A stretch of 64,000 bases of DNA from Pseudomonadota bacterium (GTDB taxonomy: Bacteria > Pseudomonadota > Gammaproteobacteria > Steroidobacterales > Steroidobacteraceae): contig JAFEDS010000005.1 of assembly GCA_018241505.1 (NCBI GenBank), positions 1 to 64,000 on the forward strand. The letters are read 5' to 3'. Positions 16,830 to 25,961 of the stretch are shown piece by piece. The notes beneath the pieces were generated by a model. It was not told the origin of the DNA, searched no databases, and saw only the letters and a program-made list of their open reading frames with translations. Both the position numbers and the translations under genes were made by a program. The first letter of the stretch is position 1; each line of letters starts with the position of its first letter.

Positions 16830-17529
16830 TCGCCCGGGCCGCGCGGCGCTGAGCCAACAGCCCCTTGGCGGTCTCGACGGCAATGGCGGCGTCACGACAG
16901 TACGCATCAGCCCCGACCGCTTTGCCAAACTCCTCGTTGAGCGGCGCACCGCCCACGAGGACGATGTAGTCATTGCGAATACCTTTGTCCTTCATGGTGT
17001 CAATGACGACCTTCATGTAGGGCATGGTGGTGGTCAGGAGAGCTGACATGCCCAGGATGTCGGGCTTGTGCTCTTCGAGGGCGGCGAGATACTTCTCGAC
17101 CGGGTTGTTGATTCCCAGGTCGATGACCTCGAAGCCGGCGCCTTCCAACATCATGGACACCAGGTTCTTGCCGATGTCGTGGATGTCGCCCTTCACCGTG
17201 CCGATGACAATCTTGCCGATGGGCTCGACGCCCGTCTCGGCCAGCAGGGGACGCAGGATCTCCATGCCGCCCTTCATGGAGTTGGCGGCCAGGAGCACCT
17301 CGGGGACGAACAGGATGCCGTCGCGAAAGTCGATACCGACGATGCGCATGCCTTCGACGAGCGCTTCGTTCAGCACCTTTTCGGCGCCCCAGCCGCGCTC
17401 CAGGAAAATGTGCGTGGCTTCCTCGACCTCCGACTTCAGCCCGTTGTACAGATCGTCGTGGACCTGCTCAATGAGTTCCTGATCGTTCAGATCGCGTAAG
17501 TTGAACTCGGCTTCGGGCTCGTCGGCCAT
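16825..17529 (-). CDS. Corrinoid (cobalamin-binding) methyl-carrier protein
   Basis: A 234-residue MttC/MtgC-type protein that carries the methyl group on cobalt. A four-helix cap of about 90 residues (methionine-synthase B12-binding domain 1 type) precedes the Rossmann-like B12 domain, with the axial-ligand motif GDIHDIGKNL (His117) and the later SALLTTT and VGGAPLN blocks. The start is the ATG at 17529, with a G-rich ribosome-binding site. It would serve the MttB-family enzyme at 9738 and the pterin methyltransferase at 13372. Its stop codon is embedded in the repeat element. Confidence 0.92.
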   Translation of the reverse strand: MADEPEAEFNLRDLNDQELIEQVHDDLYNGLKSEVEEATHIFLERGWGAEKVLNEALVEGMRIVGIDFRDGILFVPEVLLAANSMKGGMEILRPLLAETGVEPIGKIVIGTVKGDIHDIGKNLVSMMLEGAGFEVIDLGINNPVEKYLAALEEHKPDILGMSALLTTTMPYMKVVIDTMKDKGIRNDYIVLVGGAPLNEEFGKAVGADAYCRDAAIAVETAKGLLAQRRAARAN

Positions 17530-17588
17530 GGTCAATCCCCCCGGGGATTCCTCTGCTCTGATGCTCGATGGTAAGTGTGGGGTCGCTC

Positions 17589-18617
17589 TCAGACTGGTTG
17601 CTTCGCGACTCTGGCATGCCTGCCGGCGACACGGCTCAGGCGTTCGGCACTGGGTGCGCAGCCAAACTGCGCGCGGTAGCAGCGCGAGAAGTGCGGCGGC
17701 GACTGGAAGCCGCAGGCCGTCGTTATGTCTATTATGGGCATCGAGGTCTGCAGCAACAGCTCGCGTGCGCGCCGCAGGCGCATCTGCAGGTAGTAGCGGT
17801 TCGGCACGCAATCGAGGTGGCGCTTGAACAGGCGCTCGATCTGGCGGCGCGACAGCTCCGTGGCGGCGGCGATCTCATCGAGCGACAGCGGCTTCTCGAT
17901 GTTGTTCTCCATCAATTGCGCGACCCTGATGAGCGTCTCGTGGCTCGCCCCGACTTGGGCCCGAAGCGGCACGTACTGGCGGTCGCGATCGTTGCGCACG
18001 CGGTCGAGAATGAATTGCTCGGAGATCAGTTGCGCCGCGGTTGCGCCCAGCCGGGTCTTGATGAGATTCAACATCAGATCCAGCGGGGCGGTGCCGCCGG
18101 AGCAGGTAAAACGGTCGCGGTCGATTGTGAACAACTGATCGTTCAGCAGAATGCGGGGAAACTCTTCCCGCAGCGCCGAGAGATTCTCCCAATGAATACT
18201 GGCCTTGTATTTGTCCAACAAGCCGGCCCGGGCGAGCGCGTAACCTCCTGTACACAACGCGCCCAACGGCACCCGCCGCTCGGCGAACCGGCGCAGGGCA
18301 GATAACACCTGCGGCGAGACGGCCGATTGCACTTCAACACCTCCGCACACGAACAGGATGTCGACGCTGCCAATGGCGTCGAGCGAAACCGTGGGCGACA
18401 TTTGCAGGCCATTGCTGGCGAAGGTGGGGTGGCCGTCGAGGCTGGCGATCGACCATTCGTAGGCCGACTGGGCCGTCACGATATTCGCCATTCGCAAGGG
18501 CTCAACGGCACTGGTCAACGCGATCATCGAGTATCGCGGCAGCGTCAGGAAGGCGAACCGTGTTCGGGTGTCCGGCACGGGAGTGGATTTTACCCCAACC
18601 TTGCCTATTTGCGACAT
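17589..18617 (-). CDS. GlxA-family AraC regulator (GbdR/CdhR-like)
   Basis: About 342 residues. The N-terminal DJ-1/PfpI-like amidotransferase-fold domain (LTLPRYSMIALTSAVEPLRMAN, GALCTGGYALARAGLL) is followed by a C-terminal AraC double helix-turn-helix (SLDEIAAATELSRRQIERLFK, ITTACGFQSPPHFSRCYR). Members of this group, such as GbdR and CdhR, activate glycine betaine, dimethylglycine and carnitine catabolism, which fits the flanking methyltransferase and sox genes. I chose the ATG at 18617; an ATG five codons earlier is possible. It overlaps the glcF end and is in line with the corrinoid genes. Confidence 0.88.
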   Translation of the reverse strand: MSQIGKVGVKSTPVPDTRTRFAFLTLPRYSMIALTSAVEPLRMANIVTAQSAYEWSIASLDGHPTFASNGLQMSPTVSLDAIGSVDILFVCGGVEVQSAVSPQVLSALRRFAERRVPLGALCTGGYALARAGLLDKYKASIHWENLSALREEFPRILLNDQLFTIDRDRFTCSGGTAPLDLMLNLIKTRLGATAAQLISEQFILDRVRNDRDRQYVPLRAQVGASHETLIRVAQLMENNIEKPLSLDEIAAATELSRRQIERLFKRHLDCVPNRYYLQMRLRRARELLLQTSMPIIDITTACGFQSPPHFSRCYRAQFGCAPSAERLSRVAGRHARVAKQPV

Positions 18618-19819
18618 CTCTCGTCCAGCCACTCGATCCAGTGGCGGACAGGGATTTCGGTGCCCCCCTGCAGGTGGGCAATGCAGCCGATATTGGCGGA
18701 GAGAATCACTTCAGGAACGCTTTCCTGCAGTGCATCAATTTTGCGCTCCCGCAGTTCCTGGGACAGCTCGGTCTGAAGGATTGAGTAGGTGCCGGCAGAC
18801 CCGCAACACAGGTGGGCGTCCCGCACGGGTACGAGCTCGGCGCCCAGTGAACGCAGCAGTGTCTCGACCTGGCCACGAATTTTCTGCCCGTGCTGCAATG
18901 TGCAGGGTGGATGGAAGGCGACGCGCTGCGCGCGGGGGGCGGCAGGCACGCTGCAACCCGCGAGAAATTCCGCGATATCCCGAGTCGATTCAACGATGCG
19001 ATTTGCCTTCGTCGCATAGGCAGGGTCATCACTCAGAAGATGGCCGTAGTCCTTGACCATCGCGCCACATCCCGATGCGTTGATGACTATGGCTTCAACC
19101 TGACCTGACTCCACGAGGGGCCACCACGCGTCGATGTTGCGCCGCATGTTGTTTCGCGCTCCGTCGTGATCATCCAGATGCTGGCGGATGGCACCACAAC
19201 AACCGGATCCTGGCGCGATGATCGATTGCACACCCGTGGCGTCGAGAACACGTGCGGTGGCCGCATCAATCGAAGGAGCCATGGCCGGTTGTACGCAATT
19301 GTTGAGTAACAACACTTTGCGCGCATGGGTTTGCGAGGGGATCGGGCCTGGGGGCCGCGTGACTCCGACCTTGTTACGCACGCTCCGCGGCAACACCCAC
19401 CTGACCGAGCGTCCCAACTTCAGCGCGGTCCCAAACAGCCAGGGGCGGGGAAGTGACTCACGTAACAGCCAGCGCAGAGCCCGTTCGCGCCAGGGGCGCT
19501 CAACCTGTTTTGCGACCACCGCGCGTCCAATGTCGACGAGGTGGCCGTACTGGACGCCTGAAGGGCAGGTGGTTTCGCAATTGCGGCAGGTCAGACACCG
19601 ATCGAGGTGGAGTTGAGTCGCGCGCTGCGCCGGAGCGCCCTCGAGCACCTGCTTGATCTGATAGATGCGCCCGCGCGGTCCGTCGAGCTCATCTCCTAAA
19701 ATCTGGTAGGTCGGGCAAGTGGCCAGACAGAAGCCACAGTGCACACACTTGCGCAGGATTTCATCCGCGGCAGTCCCGGTTGGCGTGTCCCGGATCCAGT
19801 CGGCGAGCCTCGTTTCCAT
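18605..19819 (-). CDS. glcF: Glycolate oxidase iron-sulfur subunit
   Basis: A 404-residue electron-transfer subunit of glycolate oxidase. Two 4Fe-4S ferredoxin motifs lie in the first 100 residues (CVHCGFCLATCPTY and CLTCRNCETTCPSG), followed by two CCG domains (GSGCCGAIRQH and LCCGSAGTYSILQ). It accepts electrons from the flavin subunits and passes them to the respiratory chain. It begins 3 bp after glcE and its end overlaps the GlxA regulator gene. Confidence 0.93.
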   Translation of the reverse strand: METRLADWIRDTPTGTAADEILRKCVHCGFCLATCPTYQILGDELDGPRGRIYQIKQVLEGAPAQRATQLHLDRCLTCRNCETTCPSGVQYGHLVDIGRAVVAKQVERPWRERALRWLLRESLPRPWLFGTALKLGRSVRWVLPRSVRNKVGVTRPPGPIPSQTHARKVLLLNNCVQPAMAPSIDAATARVLDATGVQSIIAPGSGCCGAIRQHLDDHDGARNNMRRNIDAWWPLVESGQVEAIVINASGCGAMVKDYGHLLSDDPAYATKANRIVESTRDIAEFLAGCSVPAAPRAQRVAFHPPCTLQHGQKIRGQVETLLRSLGAELVPVRDAHLCCGSAGTYSILQTELSQELRERKIDALQESVPEVILSANIGCIAHLQGGTEIPVRHWIEWLDERCRK

Positions 19820-19822
19820 GCG

Positions 19823-20881
19823 TTACAGTCCCGCCACCAGGCGGCCGGGATTGAAAATTCCGTCCGGATCGAAACTGCGCTTCAGGCGGCGGTGAATTTC
19901 CAGGATGGCTCGGGGCAGTGGATGGAAACGGCTCTCCGAACCCGCGCCGTTCCAACGCAAGGCGGTGCCTCCCGCGGCGAGAGCCAGTCCCCTGACATCG
20001 AAATCGCTCACATCCCCGGCGTACCAACGAAGCGCGCCGCCCCAGTCGATCAAGGGTTCAGAGGGCAATTTCAACGGGGCAGCGGTGGGGGGCAGCGACA
20101 CGCGCCAGACCGTTTCCCCCGAAAACACCGGGTGCGTGTAGTCGCGAACCGCGTCCCACCAACGGCACGCCAGGGCAGGAAATACCCGGTCGCCCCCCAC
20201 AACAGCCTGTGCGGCCCGGACCGCGGGCTCCGCGCCTGACAACCTGACCCAGGCAGCCCCGTCGTGCCAGGCGGCGGCGGAAATCGGCAACGGCTGGCCG
20301 CCCCAGCGATTGAACGTCTCCACGGCCACGCGCGCCGGCATTTCCAACCGCATCGTTTCCTCCGCCCGCGGTTGGGGCAGAACTTTGATCGACACCTGCG
20401 TCACAATCCCCAGAATTCCCATCGAACCGCACAACAAGCGCGCGACATCGAAGCCGGCCACATTCTTCATCACCTGGCCGCCAAAACGCAGCACTTCGCC
20501 GTCGGCCGCCATGAGGTGGGCCCCGAGCACAAAATCACGGGCGGCGCCGGTCTGCATGCGGCGCGGCCCCGACAGTCCGGTGGCCATGACACCGCCGAGC
20601 GTGGGATTACCCACAGGCCGGGGCGGCTCGAAGCCGAGAAACTGGCCGCGCTCGGCGAGCGCTGCTTCGATTTCAGACAACGGGGTGCCACAGCGTGCGG
20701 TAATGACGAGCTCCGAGGGTTCATAGTCAATGATCCCACGATAACCCGACACATCGAGCGGCTGGCCGGAAATCGCCTCGCCATAGAAATCCTTCGTCCG
20801 TGCGCCGTGAAGCTGCAGCGGCGTGCGCTGCGATCCGGCCACGAGCACGCGCTCGCGCAATTGCAACAGTTCGGTGTCCAC
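19823..20881 (-). CDS. glcE: Glycolate oxidase FAD-binding subunit GlcE
   Basis: A 352-residue second flavin subunit of glycolate oxidase. It has the FAD_binding_4 fold with the PTLGGVMATGLSGPRRMQTG and MKNVAGFDVARL segments typical of GlcE, and lacks most of the GlcD C-terminal domain. It starts at a GTG overlapping the glcD stop by one base (TAGTG). Confidence 0.9.
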   Translation of the reverse strand: MDTELLQLRERVLVAGSQRTPLQLHGARTKDFYGEAISGQPLDVSGYRGIIDYEPSELVITARCGTPLSEIEAALAERGQFLGFEPPRPVGNPTLGGVMATGLSGPRRMQTGAARDFVLGAHLMAADGEVLRFGGQVMKNVAGFDVARLLCGSMGILGIVTQVSIKVLPQPRAEETMRLEMPARVAVETFNRWGGQPLPISAAAWHDGAAWVRLSGAEPAVRAAQAVVGGDRVFPALACRWWDAVRDYTHPVFSGETVWRVSLPPTAAPLKLPSEPLIDWGGALRWYAGDVSDFDVRGLALAAGGTALRWNGAGSESRFHPLPRAILEIHRRLKRSFDPDGIFNPGRLVAGL

Positions 20882-22389
20882 TAGAACCGCGGGATGTCAG
20901 GATGGGGCAAGGCTCCGGCGTGCACGTGCATCTTGCCGTACTCGGCACAGCGCGACAGCGTTGGAATCGCCTTGCCGGGATTCAGCAGTCCCAACGGATC
21001 GAAGGCCTTTTTCACGGCAAAGAACGCCGCGCGCTCGCGCGGTGCAAACTGCACACACATGGAGTTGATTTTCTCGATGCCCACACCGTGCTCGCCCGTA
21101 ATGGTGCCGCCGAGCTGCACACACAGCTCCAGGATTTCCGCCCCGAAGCGGTCGGCGCGCTGCCATTCGCCGGGCGCATTGGCGTCGAATAATATCAGGG
21201 GGTGCAGGTTGCCATCGCCGGCATGGAAGACATTCATACAGCGCAGGGAGTACGACTGTTCCATGGTTTCGATGGCTTGCAGCATGCGGCCGAGATTCTT
21301 GCGCGGAATGGTGCCGTCCATGCAGTAATAGTCGGGCGAGATGCGTCCCGCGGCCGGGAAAGCGTTCTTCCGCCCCGACCAGAAGCGCAAGCGCTCCGCT
21401 TCGGAGCTCGAGACGGTGATCGCAGTGGCGCCGGCCGCGCGCACCACGCCTTCAATCTCGTCGATTTGAGCGGCCACTTCCTCGGGGGTGCCATCCGCTT
21501 CGGCGAGCAGGATGGCTTCGGCATTCAGGTCATAGCCGGCCTTCACAAACGGTTCCACGGCCGCGGTGGCCTTCCGGTCCATCATTTCGAGGCCGGCGGG
21601 AATGATGCCTGCCGCAATGATGGCCGCGACCGCGTTGCCGGCCTTCACGACATCATCGAACGAGGCCATGACCAGTTGCGCCAACTGGGGGCGCGGGACC
21701 AGCTTGACAGTGACTTCGGTTACGACGAGCAACAAGCCCTCGGAGCCGATGGCGACGGCCAACAGATCGAGTCCCGGACCATCGAGGGCAGCGGACCCCA
21801 ACTCCAGAAGCTCGCCATCAATGGTGAACCCGCGCACACGCAGGATGTTGTGAACCGTGAGCCCGTACTTGAGGCAATGCACGCCGCCGGAGTTTTCGGC
21901 GACATTGCCGCCGATGGAGCAGGCAATCTGCGATGAAGGGTCCGGTGCGTAGTACAGGCCATAGGGTGCCGCCGCTTCAGATACCTGTAGATTGCGAACA
22001 CCGGGTTGGACACGCGCCGTGCGCGCCAACGGGTCAACTTCGAGGACCTGATTCAGGCGCGCGAGCGATAACACTACTCCCGCGGCATGTGGCATCGCGC
22101 CACCGGATAACCCCGTGCCTGACCCTCGCGCAACCACGGGAACATCTAAACGATGGCACAGCGAAATGACTTCACGGACCTGTTGTTCACTTTCAGGCAG
22201 TACCACTGCGAGGGGCAGTTGTCGGAATGCTGTGAGCCCGTCGCATTCGTAGGGCCGCAACTCTGCCTCGCTGGAGAGTACACACCGGTTGGGCAACGCG
22301 TGGCGTAACGCCGTGACCACAGCGGACTTTCGCTCCGGGCTGGGAGGGTCCGCGAGGTTGGACTGTATGGGTTCATCACTGGATTGCAT
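20881..22389 (-). CDS. glcD: Glycolate oxidase subunit GlcD (FAD-linked oxidase)
   Basis: A 502-residue catalytic flavoprotein oxidising glycolate (or another short 2-hydroxyacid) to glyoxylate. FAD-binding blocks VVARGSGTGLSGGAMPHA and IGGNVAENSGG are followed by the FAD_oxidase_C domain with HAGDGNLHPLILFD and GEHGVGIEK. It is the first gene of glcDEF, read toward the GlxA regulator and the corrinoid genes on the same strand. Glyoxylate could be aminated to glycine, linking it to the sarcosine/glycine end of betaine catabolism (inference). Confidence 0.93.
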   Translation of the reverse strand: MQSSDEPIQSNLADPPSPERKSAVVTALRHALPNRCVLSSEAELRPYECDGLTAFRQLPLAVVLPESEQQVREVISLCHRLDVPVVARGSGTGLSGGAMPHAAGVVLSLARLNQVLEVDPLARTARVQPGVRNLQVSEAAAPYGLYYAPDPSSQIACSIGGNVAENSGGVHCLKYGLTVHNILRVRGFTIDGELLELGSAALDGPGLDLLAVAIGSEGLLLVVTEVTVKLVPRPQLAQLVMASFDDVVKAGNAVAAIIAAGIIPAGLEMMDRKATAAVEPFVKAGYDLNAEAILLAEADGTPEEVAAQIDEIEGVVRAAGATAITVSSSEAERLRFWSGRKNAFPAAGRISPDYYCMDGTIPRKNLGRMLQAIETMEQSYSLRCMNVFHAGDGNLHPLILFDANAPGEWQRADRFGAEILELCVQLGGTITGEHGVGIEKINSMCVQFAPRERAAFFAVKKAFDPLGLLNPGKAIPTLSRCAEYGKMHVHAGALPHPDIPRF

Positions 22390-22702
22390 CAGCGCATCCT
22401 AACTCGGTTCGGCGACGAAAGTCTCGATTGGTCTCATTGCGGTCTGCACAAAATGTCAATACAACTCGGCCAGCTTGTTGGGCATCGACTTCGATATTGA
22501 AGGCGGTCAGAGCCCTCGCGATAACGACTGCGCGCCAGGCTCCGCTTCCCCGACGTGCAACAGCTACGGTCCGGCCGGGCGGTTGGGTTTCACGACGCGA
22601 TTCGCGAGTGACCTGGGCCAGTAGCGCTGCGTTGAGTGCAGATGTAATGGAACGAAGCGGTCGGATCTCCATTTAGGTGGGGGGTCCGACCGCGGAGGCT
22701 GA
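22390..22702. other. 313-bp divergent intergenic region between glcD and mscS
   Basis: It presumably holds the promoters of glcDEF (leftward) and the MscS gene (rightward). Apart from the 9-bp inverted repeat just before the mscS ribosome-binding site, I see no clear -35/-10 pair, no riboswitch and no RNA gene. A minus-strand reading frame of 98 codons (22376-22672) spans most of it but resembles nothing I know. Confidence 0.5.
22657..22693 (+). promoter_or_regulatory. Leader hairpin or operator immediately upstream of the mscS ribosome-binding site
   Basis: A perfect 9-bp inverted repeat, GCGGTCGGA (22657-22665) and TCCGACCGC (22685-22693), with a 19-nt spacer, ends directly against the GGAGG ribosome-binding site (22694-22698) of the MscS gene. 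CTCC in the loop is complementary to that site. It could be a protein-binding palindrome or a leader structure influencing translation. Confidence 0.4.
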
Positions 22703-24649
22703 GTGCGTTCCAGTTTGTGGGTTATTGGTCTGGCTGTGTGTCTCAGCGCCAGTGCCGCTATCGCTCCGCCGCCGGCAACGGTCGAGTTGCCCGTGCCACC
22801 CGAGCAGGTGGTCAATCACGTCAGCCGCACAACCACCTGGTATCGCCGGATCAATGCGCTTGCGCAGATTCCCGTCGATTCCGAGGACGTCGTGCCGCGG
22901 GATCGTCTGACGCAAACCGCGCTTACCTCGTTGCAATTGGCTTTCGATTTCGGACGCGCAGCCGGTGCCCTGGCCGCCAATGTCGGCCAACCCACTGACG
23001 CCGCCGAGGCCGCCGAGCTAGGAAGCCCGATTGACCAAGCCGCCGCCAGAATGGCGGACCGGATCGCAAACCTGCAAACGCAGGTCACGGGGGTGGACGA
23101 GCAGATTTCCCATGCCAAGGCGAAAGAAAAGCAGGCACTCATTGCGAAGCGCGCCGAGGTGGTGGCGGCGTTGGATCTCGCGAAGGAGATCCAGCGGACG
23201 GTGGGGCAGATTCAACGGTTTGAAGAAACGTCGGATGCGCGCGCAGGCGGCGCGGCAGCGGGCCTGGCCTCGCAGATCGCCGACTTGCGCAAGTCGGTGC
23301 CGGAGGTGTACGGCACCGGCGCCCGCTCGGGGGCCGGCTCCGGCGGCGGTGCCAGCGGCGGTGCCAGCAGCGGTGGCGTCGGCAACAGCGGCTCGGGATC
23401 TTCGAGGCCCGCGGCTCCAGCCTCCGCATCCAACACCGCGGAAACCTTCCGGCCCGAATCCGCGGGCATCATCGCCCTGTTCGGTAAATGGTTCGCGCTC
23501 GCCAGCGCCCGGCGCGACCTGTCGGACGCCAAAAAACAAACCGACGGCCTGGTCAAGGATCTTGGCAAAATCCGCGACGCCGTCACCAAAGAGGTCCGCG
23601 GCCTGGCGAATCAGAACCTCGAAAACGCCTCCACCGATCCCGAGGCGCTGGCGCAGTCGAAGCTCCGATTCCAACAGGCCGCCGCGCACTTCAAACAGGT
23701 CGCCACGCTGATTGTCCCGTTGGGAGAGCAGGGCGTTACGCTGGAAACAGCACACAATCTGTTGGATGAATGGCACGACGCGCTTGCCTCCCGAACCGGC
23801 ACGGTGGCGCGTTACCTCATGTTGCGACTGGCCTTCCTGTTGGGATCTGTCGCCGTGGTATTGATTATATCCGAGGTCTGGCGCCGTGCCACTTTCCGCT
23901 ACCTGACGGACGCGCGTCGCCGCCAGCAGTTTCTGGCGCTTCGGCGCGTGCTCGTGGGATTGGCGCTCACTCTCGTAATTGTCTTCGGGCTGGTCTCGGA
24001 GTTTGGCTCGTTAGCCACCTACGCCGGACTCATCACGGCGGGCCTCGCCGTGGCGCTGCAAAACGTGATTCTCGCGGTCGTGGCGTATTTCTTTCTCATA
24101 GGTCGCTACGGCGTCCGGGTCGGAGATCGCGTCACGCTGGCGGGCGTTACGGGGCGTGTCGTTGAGATCGGGCTGGTGCGGATTTATCTGATGGAGCTGG
24201 CGGGTTCGCAATGGCGGGCCACCGGCCGGATGGTGGTACTGTCGAACGCGGTTCTGTTTCAGCCGACCGCCATGTTCAAGCAGATGCCCGGCGGCGATTT
24301 CTACTGGCACACCATCACGATGGTGTTCGCATCCACAACCGATGTGTCGGATGCCGAGAAGCGTCTGAGCGAAGCCGCAAATTCGGTGTACTCGAAATAT
24401 CGGCCGGCCATTGAGCAACAACACGCGGCCTTGCAGCGCTTCATTGATTTCCAGACCGCGTTGCCGGAGCCCGAAGTCTACGCACGGCTCAATATCAAAG
24501 GCCTGGAGTGCACCGTTCGCTACCCCGTCGAGCCAGCACACGCCGCCTCTACCGACCAGACGATGCTGCAGGCGCTGCGCGAGGCTCAGTCCAAAGCACC
24601 CGAACTGAAGCTCGTCGATGGACCGCTGTTAGATACATCAGAGAGCTAG
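22703..24649 (+). CDS. MscS-family mechanosensitive channel with long periplasmic domain
   Basis: A 648-residue membrane channel. A GTG start with GGAGG five bases upstream begins a signal peptide (SLWVIGLAVCLSASAAIA). A coiled-coil-like periplasmic region (about 30-190) and a Gly/Ser-rich linker (about 208-245) precede transmembrane helices around residues 370-440. The MscS pore-lining and beta domain follows (AGLAVALQNVILAVVAYFFL, RVGDRVTLAGVTGRVVEIG). It probably releases solutes on hypo-osmotic shock. Betaine and choline are classic osmolytes, so its position next to betaine genes is suggestive only. Confidence 0.85.
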   Translation: MRSSLWVIGLAVCLSASAAIAPPPATVELPVPPEQVVNHVSRTTTWYRRINALAQIPVDSEDVVPRDRLTQTALTSLQLAFDFGRAAGALAANVGQPTDAAEAAELGSPIDQAAARMADRIANLQTQVTGVDEQISHAKAKEKQALIAKRAEVVAALDLAKEIQRTVGQIQRFEETSDARAGGAAAGLASQIADLRKSVPEVYGTGARSGAGSGGGASGGASSGGVGNSGSGSSRPAAPASASNTAETFRPESAGIIALFGKWFALASARRDLSDAKKQTDGLVKDLGKIRDAVTKEVRGLANQNLENASTDPEALAQSKLRFQQAAAHFKQVATLIVPLGEQGVTLETAHNLLDEWHDALASRTGTVARYLMLRLAFLLGSVAVVLIISEVWRRATFRYLTDARRRQQFLALRRVLVGLALTLVIVFGLVSEFGSLATYAGLITAGLAVALQNVILAVVAYFFLIGRYGVRVGDRVTLAGVTGRVVEIGLVRIYLMELAGSQWRATGRMVVLSNAVLFQPTAMFKQMPGGDFYWHTITMVFASTTDVSDAEKRLSEAANSVYSKYRPAIEQQHAALQRFIDFQTALPEPEVYARLNIKGLECTVRYPVEPAHAASTDQTMLQALREAQSKAPELKLVDGPLLDTSES

Positions 24650-24652
24650 GAG

Positions 24653-24743
24653 CAGCCACCAAAAACCGCGCTTTTTGGGGGGGGCGCCCAGTCTGGCGTA
24701 AAAGGACCCGGGCTCCGTGCGGCCAGTGCCGCGCCAGATAAAA
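24653..24743 (-). repeat. Two-hairpin dispersed intergenic repeat, copy 2 (eroded)
   Basis: Same orientation as copy 1. Hairpin A is GCCACCAAAAA (24655-24665) against TTTTTGGGGGGGGC, so one pair is lost by the G-run. Hairpin B is GTGCGGC (24717-24723) / GCCGCGC (24728-24734) around CAGT with one wobble pair. It fills the whole gap between the convergent mscS and Rieske genes, where a bidirectional terminator would be expected. Confidence 0.75.
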
Positions 24744-25961
24744 TCACAGAGTCAAGTGCTTCAGGTACCACTCGGAGAACACATTCACCAGCCCCTCCGT
24801 GTACGGGGAATAGGGTCCTGGTTGATAAGCAGGGCTGCTCACTCCCAGGTGTGTCCGTTCTACCAATGCGCTGTCCTGGGCGTTGGTGGCTATCCAGACA
24901 GATGAGAGCTTGTTGACGTCGTAGTCGATGCCTTCCTGTGCATCCTTGTGAACGAGCCACCGTGTTCGCAGCAGCGTTCTGTTGGCCGCCAGGGGCAGCA
25001 CCGAAAAGCTGACGGCGTGGTCGCTCATCAAGTGCTGCCAGGAGTTGGGCTGGGTCCAGACCGACAAGCCGCCCAGCGCGGGTTGCTCGAATTTACCCAG
25101 CAGCTTGGCGCAAGCCACCTTGGTGTCGATAGTCTGCGACTCACCGTGTTGTGCGATTGGCAGCCGGACGGCGCGGAATCCTGTCGTCCCGCTGAGCGAA
25201 TCGATGGCTACCGAGGGCAAACCGCACGCTTCCCACTTCCGGTGCTCGGTCGCGAGCAACTCTTCGAACCGCTTCATCTTGCTGAGGTTCTCGGGTGTCG
25301 GCTGATAGCCGAACCCGTACTCCAGCAGCGGCACAGTCAGCTCAGGGTGATTGGCGCTGCAGTGATTGCACTCACGATTGTTCTCCATCGTGAGTTTCCA
25401 GTTGCCTTCCTCGACGATGTCGAGTTGGTAGGCGACCTTGCTCTTCGCGATGTCGTGAGGCGCGATGTACGGCTCCAGCGCCGCCCGCATGGCCTCGAAG
25501 TCTTCAGGCGGTGCTGCCGCGAGGCAGATGAAGATCAGACCGGCGAGGCTGCGTACGTGCACCGACTTCAGGCTGAACTGGGAGCGATCGAAGTTCTCGC
25601 CCATGTGCTCGTTGTGAATCAGCTCGCCACACAGGTTGTAGGTCCAACTGTGGTACGGGCAAACGAGGTTACCCACGATCCCGCTACCGGCATTGCGCAG
25701 CCGGGCACCGCGATGCCTGCATACGTTGTGAAAGGCATTGATCCGCATCTCATCGTCGCGAACGATAATGATGGAGTCAGTGCCGATCTCGACCGTGAAA
25801 AAGTCGCCCGGCTCGGCGATCTCCGGCTCCACGCCCACAAAAATCCAGTAGCGGCCGAAAATCCGGGCAACGTCCTGCTCGTAGACTTCGTGGCTCAGGT
25901 AGAACGGCGCGGGCAGGGTGTACCCAGCCTTGCGGGATTGGATGAGGGCGTCCAGGCTCAT
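24744..25961 (-). CDS. GbcA-like Rieske oxygenase alpha subunit (predicted glycine betaine demethylase)
   Basis: A 405-residue ring-hydroxylating-type oxygenase. The Rieske 2Fe-2S ligands are Cys81, His83, Cys101 and His104 (CRHRGAR, CPYHSW). The mononuclear iron site is in ENNRECNHCSANHPEL (His200, His205) with an Asp in WIATNAQDSAL. The ENNREC-HC pattern is that of the quaternary-amine N-demethylases (GbcA, stachydrine demethylase) rather than aromatic dioxygenases. With its partner it would convert glycine betaine to dimethylglycine and formaldehyde. No GbcB-type reductase is in the window. It overlaps the dimethylglycine dehydrogenase-like gene by 4 nt. Confidence 0.85.
   Translation of the reverse strand: MSLDALIQSRKAGYTLPAPFYLSHEVYEQDVARIFGRYWIFVGVEPEIAEPGDFFTVEIGTDSIIIVRDDEMRINAFHNVCRHRGARLRNAGSGIVGNLVCPYHSWTYNLCGELIHNEHMGENFDRSQFSLKSVHVRSLAGLIFICLAAAPPEDFEAMRAALEPYIAPHDIAKSKVAYQLDIVEEGNWKLTMENNRECNHCSANHPELTVPLLEYGFGYQPTPENLSKMKRFEELLATEHRKWEACGLPSVAIDSLSGTTGFRAVRLPIAQHGESQTIDTKVACAKLLGKFEQPALGGLSVWTQPNSWQHLMSDHAVSFSVLPLAANRTLLRTRWLVHKDAQEGIDYDVNKLSSVWIATNAQDSALVERTHLGVSSPAYQPGPYSPYTEGLVNVFSEWYLKHLTL

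Noticed and set aside
22376-22672. A 98-codon minus-strand reading frame upstream of and overlapping glcD
   Set aside because: It resembles no family I know, lacks a convincing ribosome-binding site, and occupies a region expected to hold two promoters. Kept only as a possibility.
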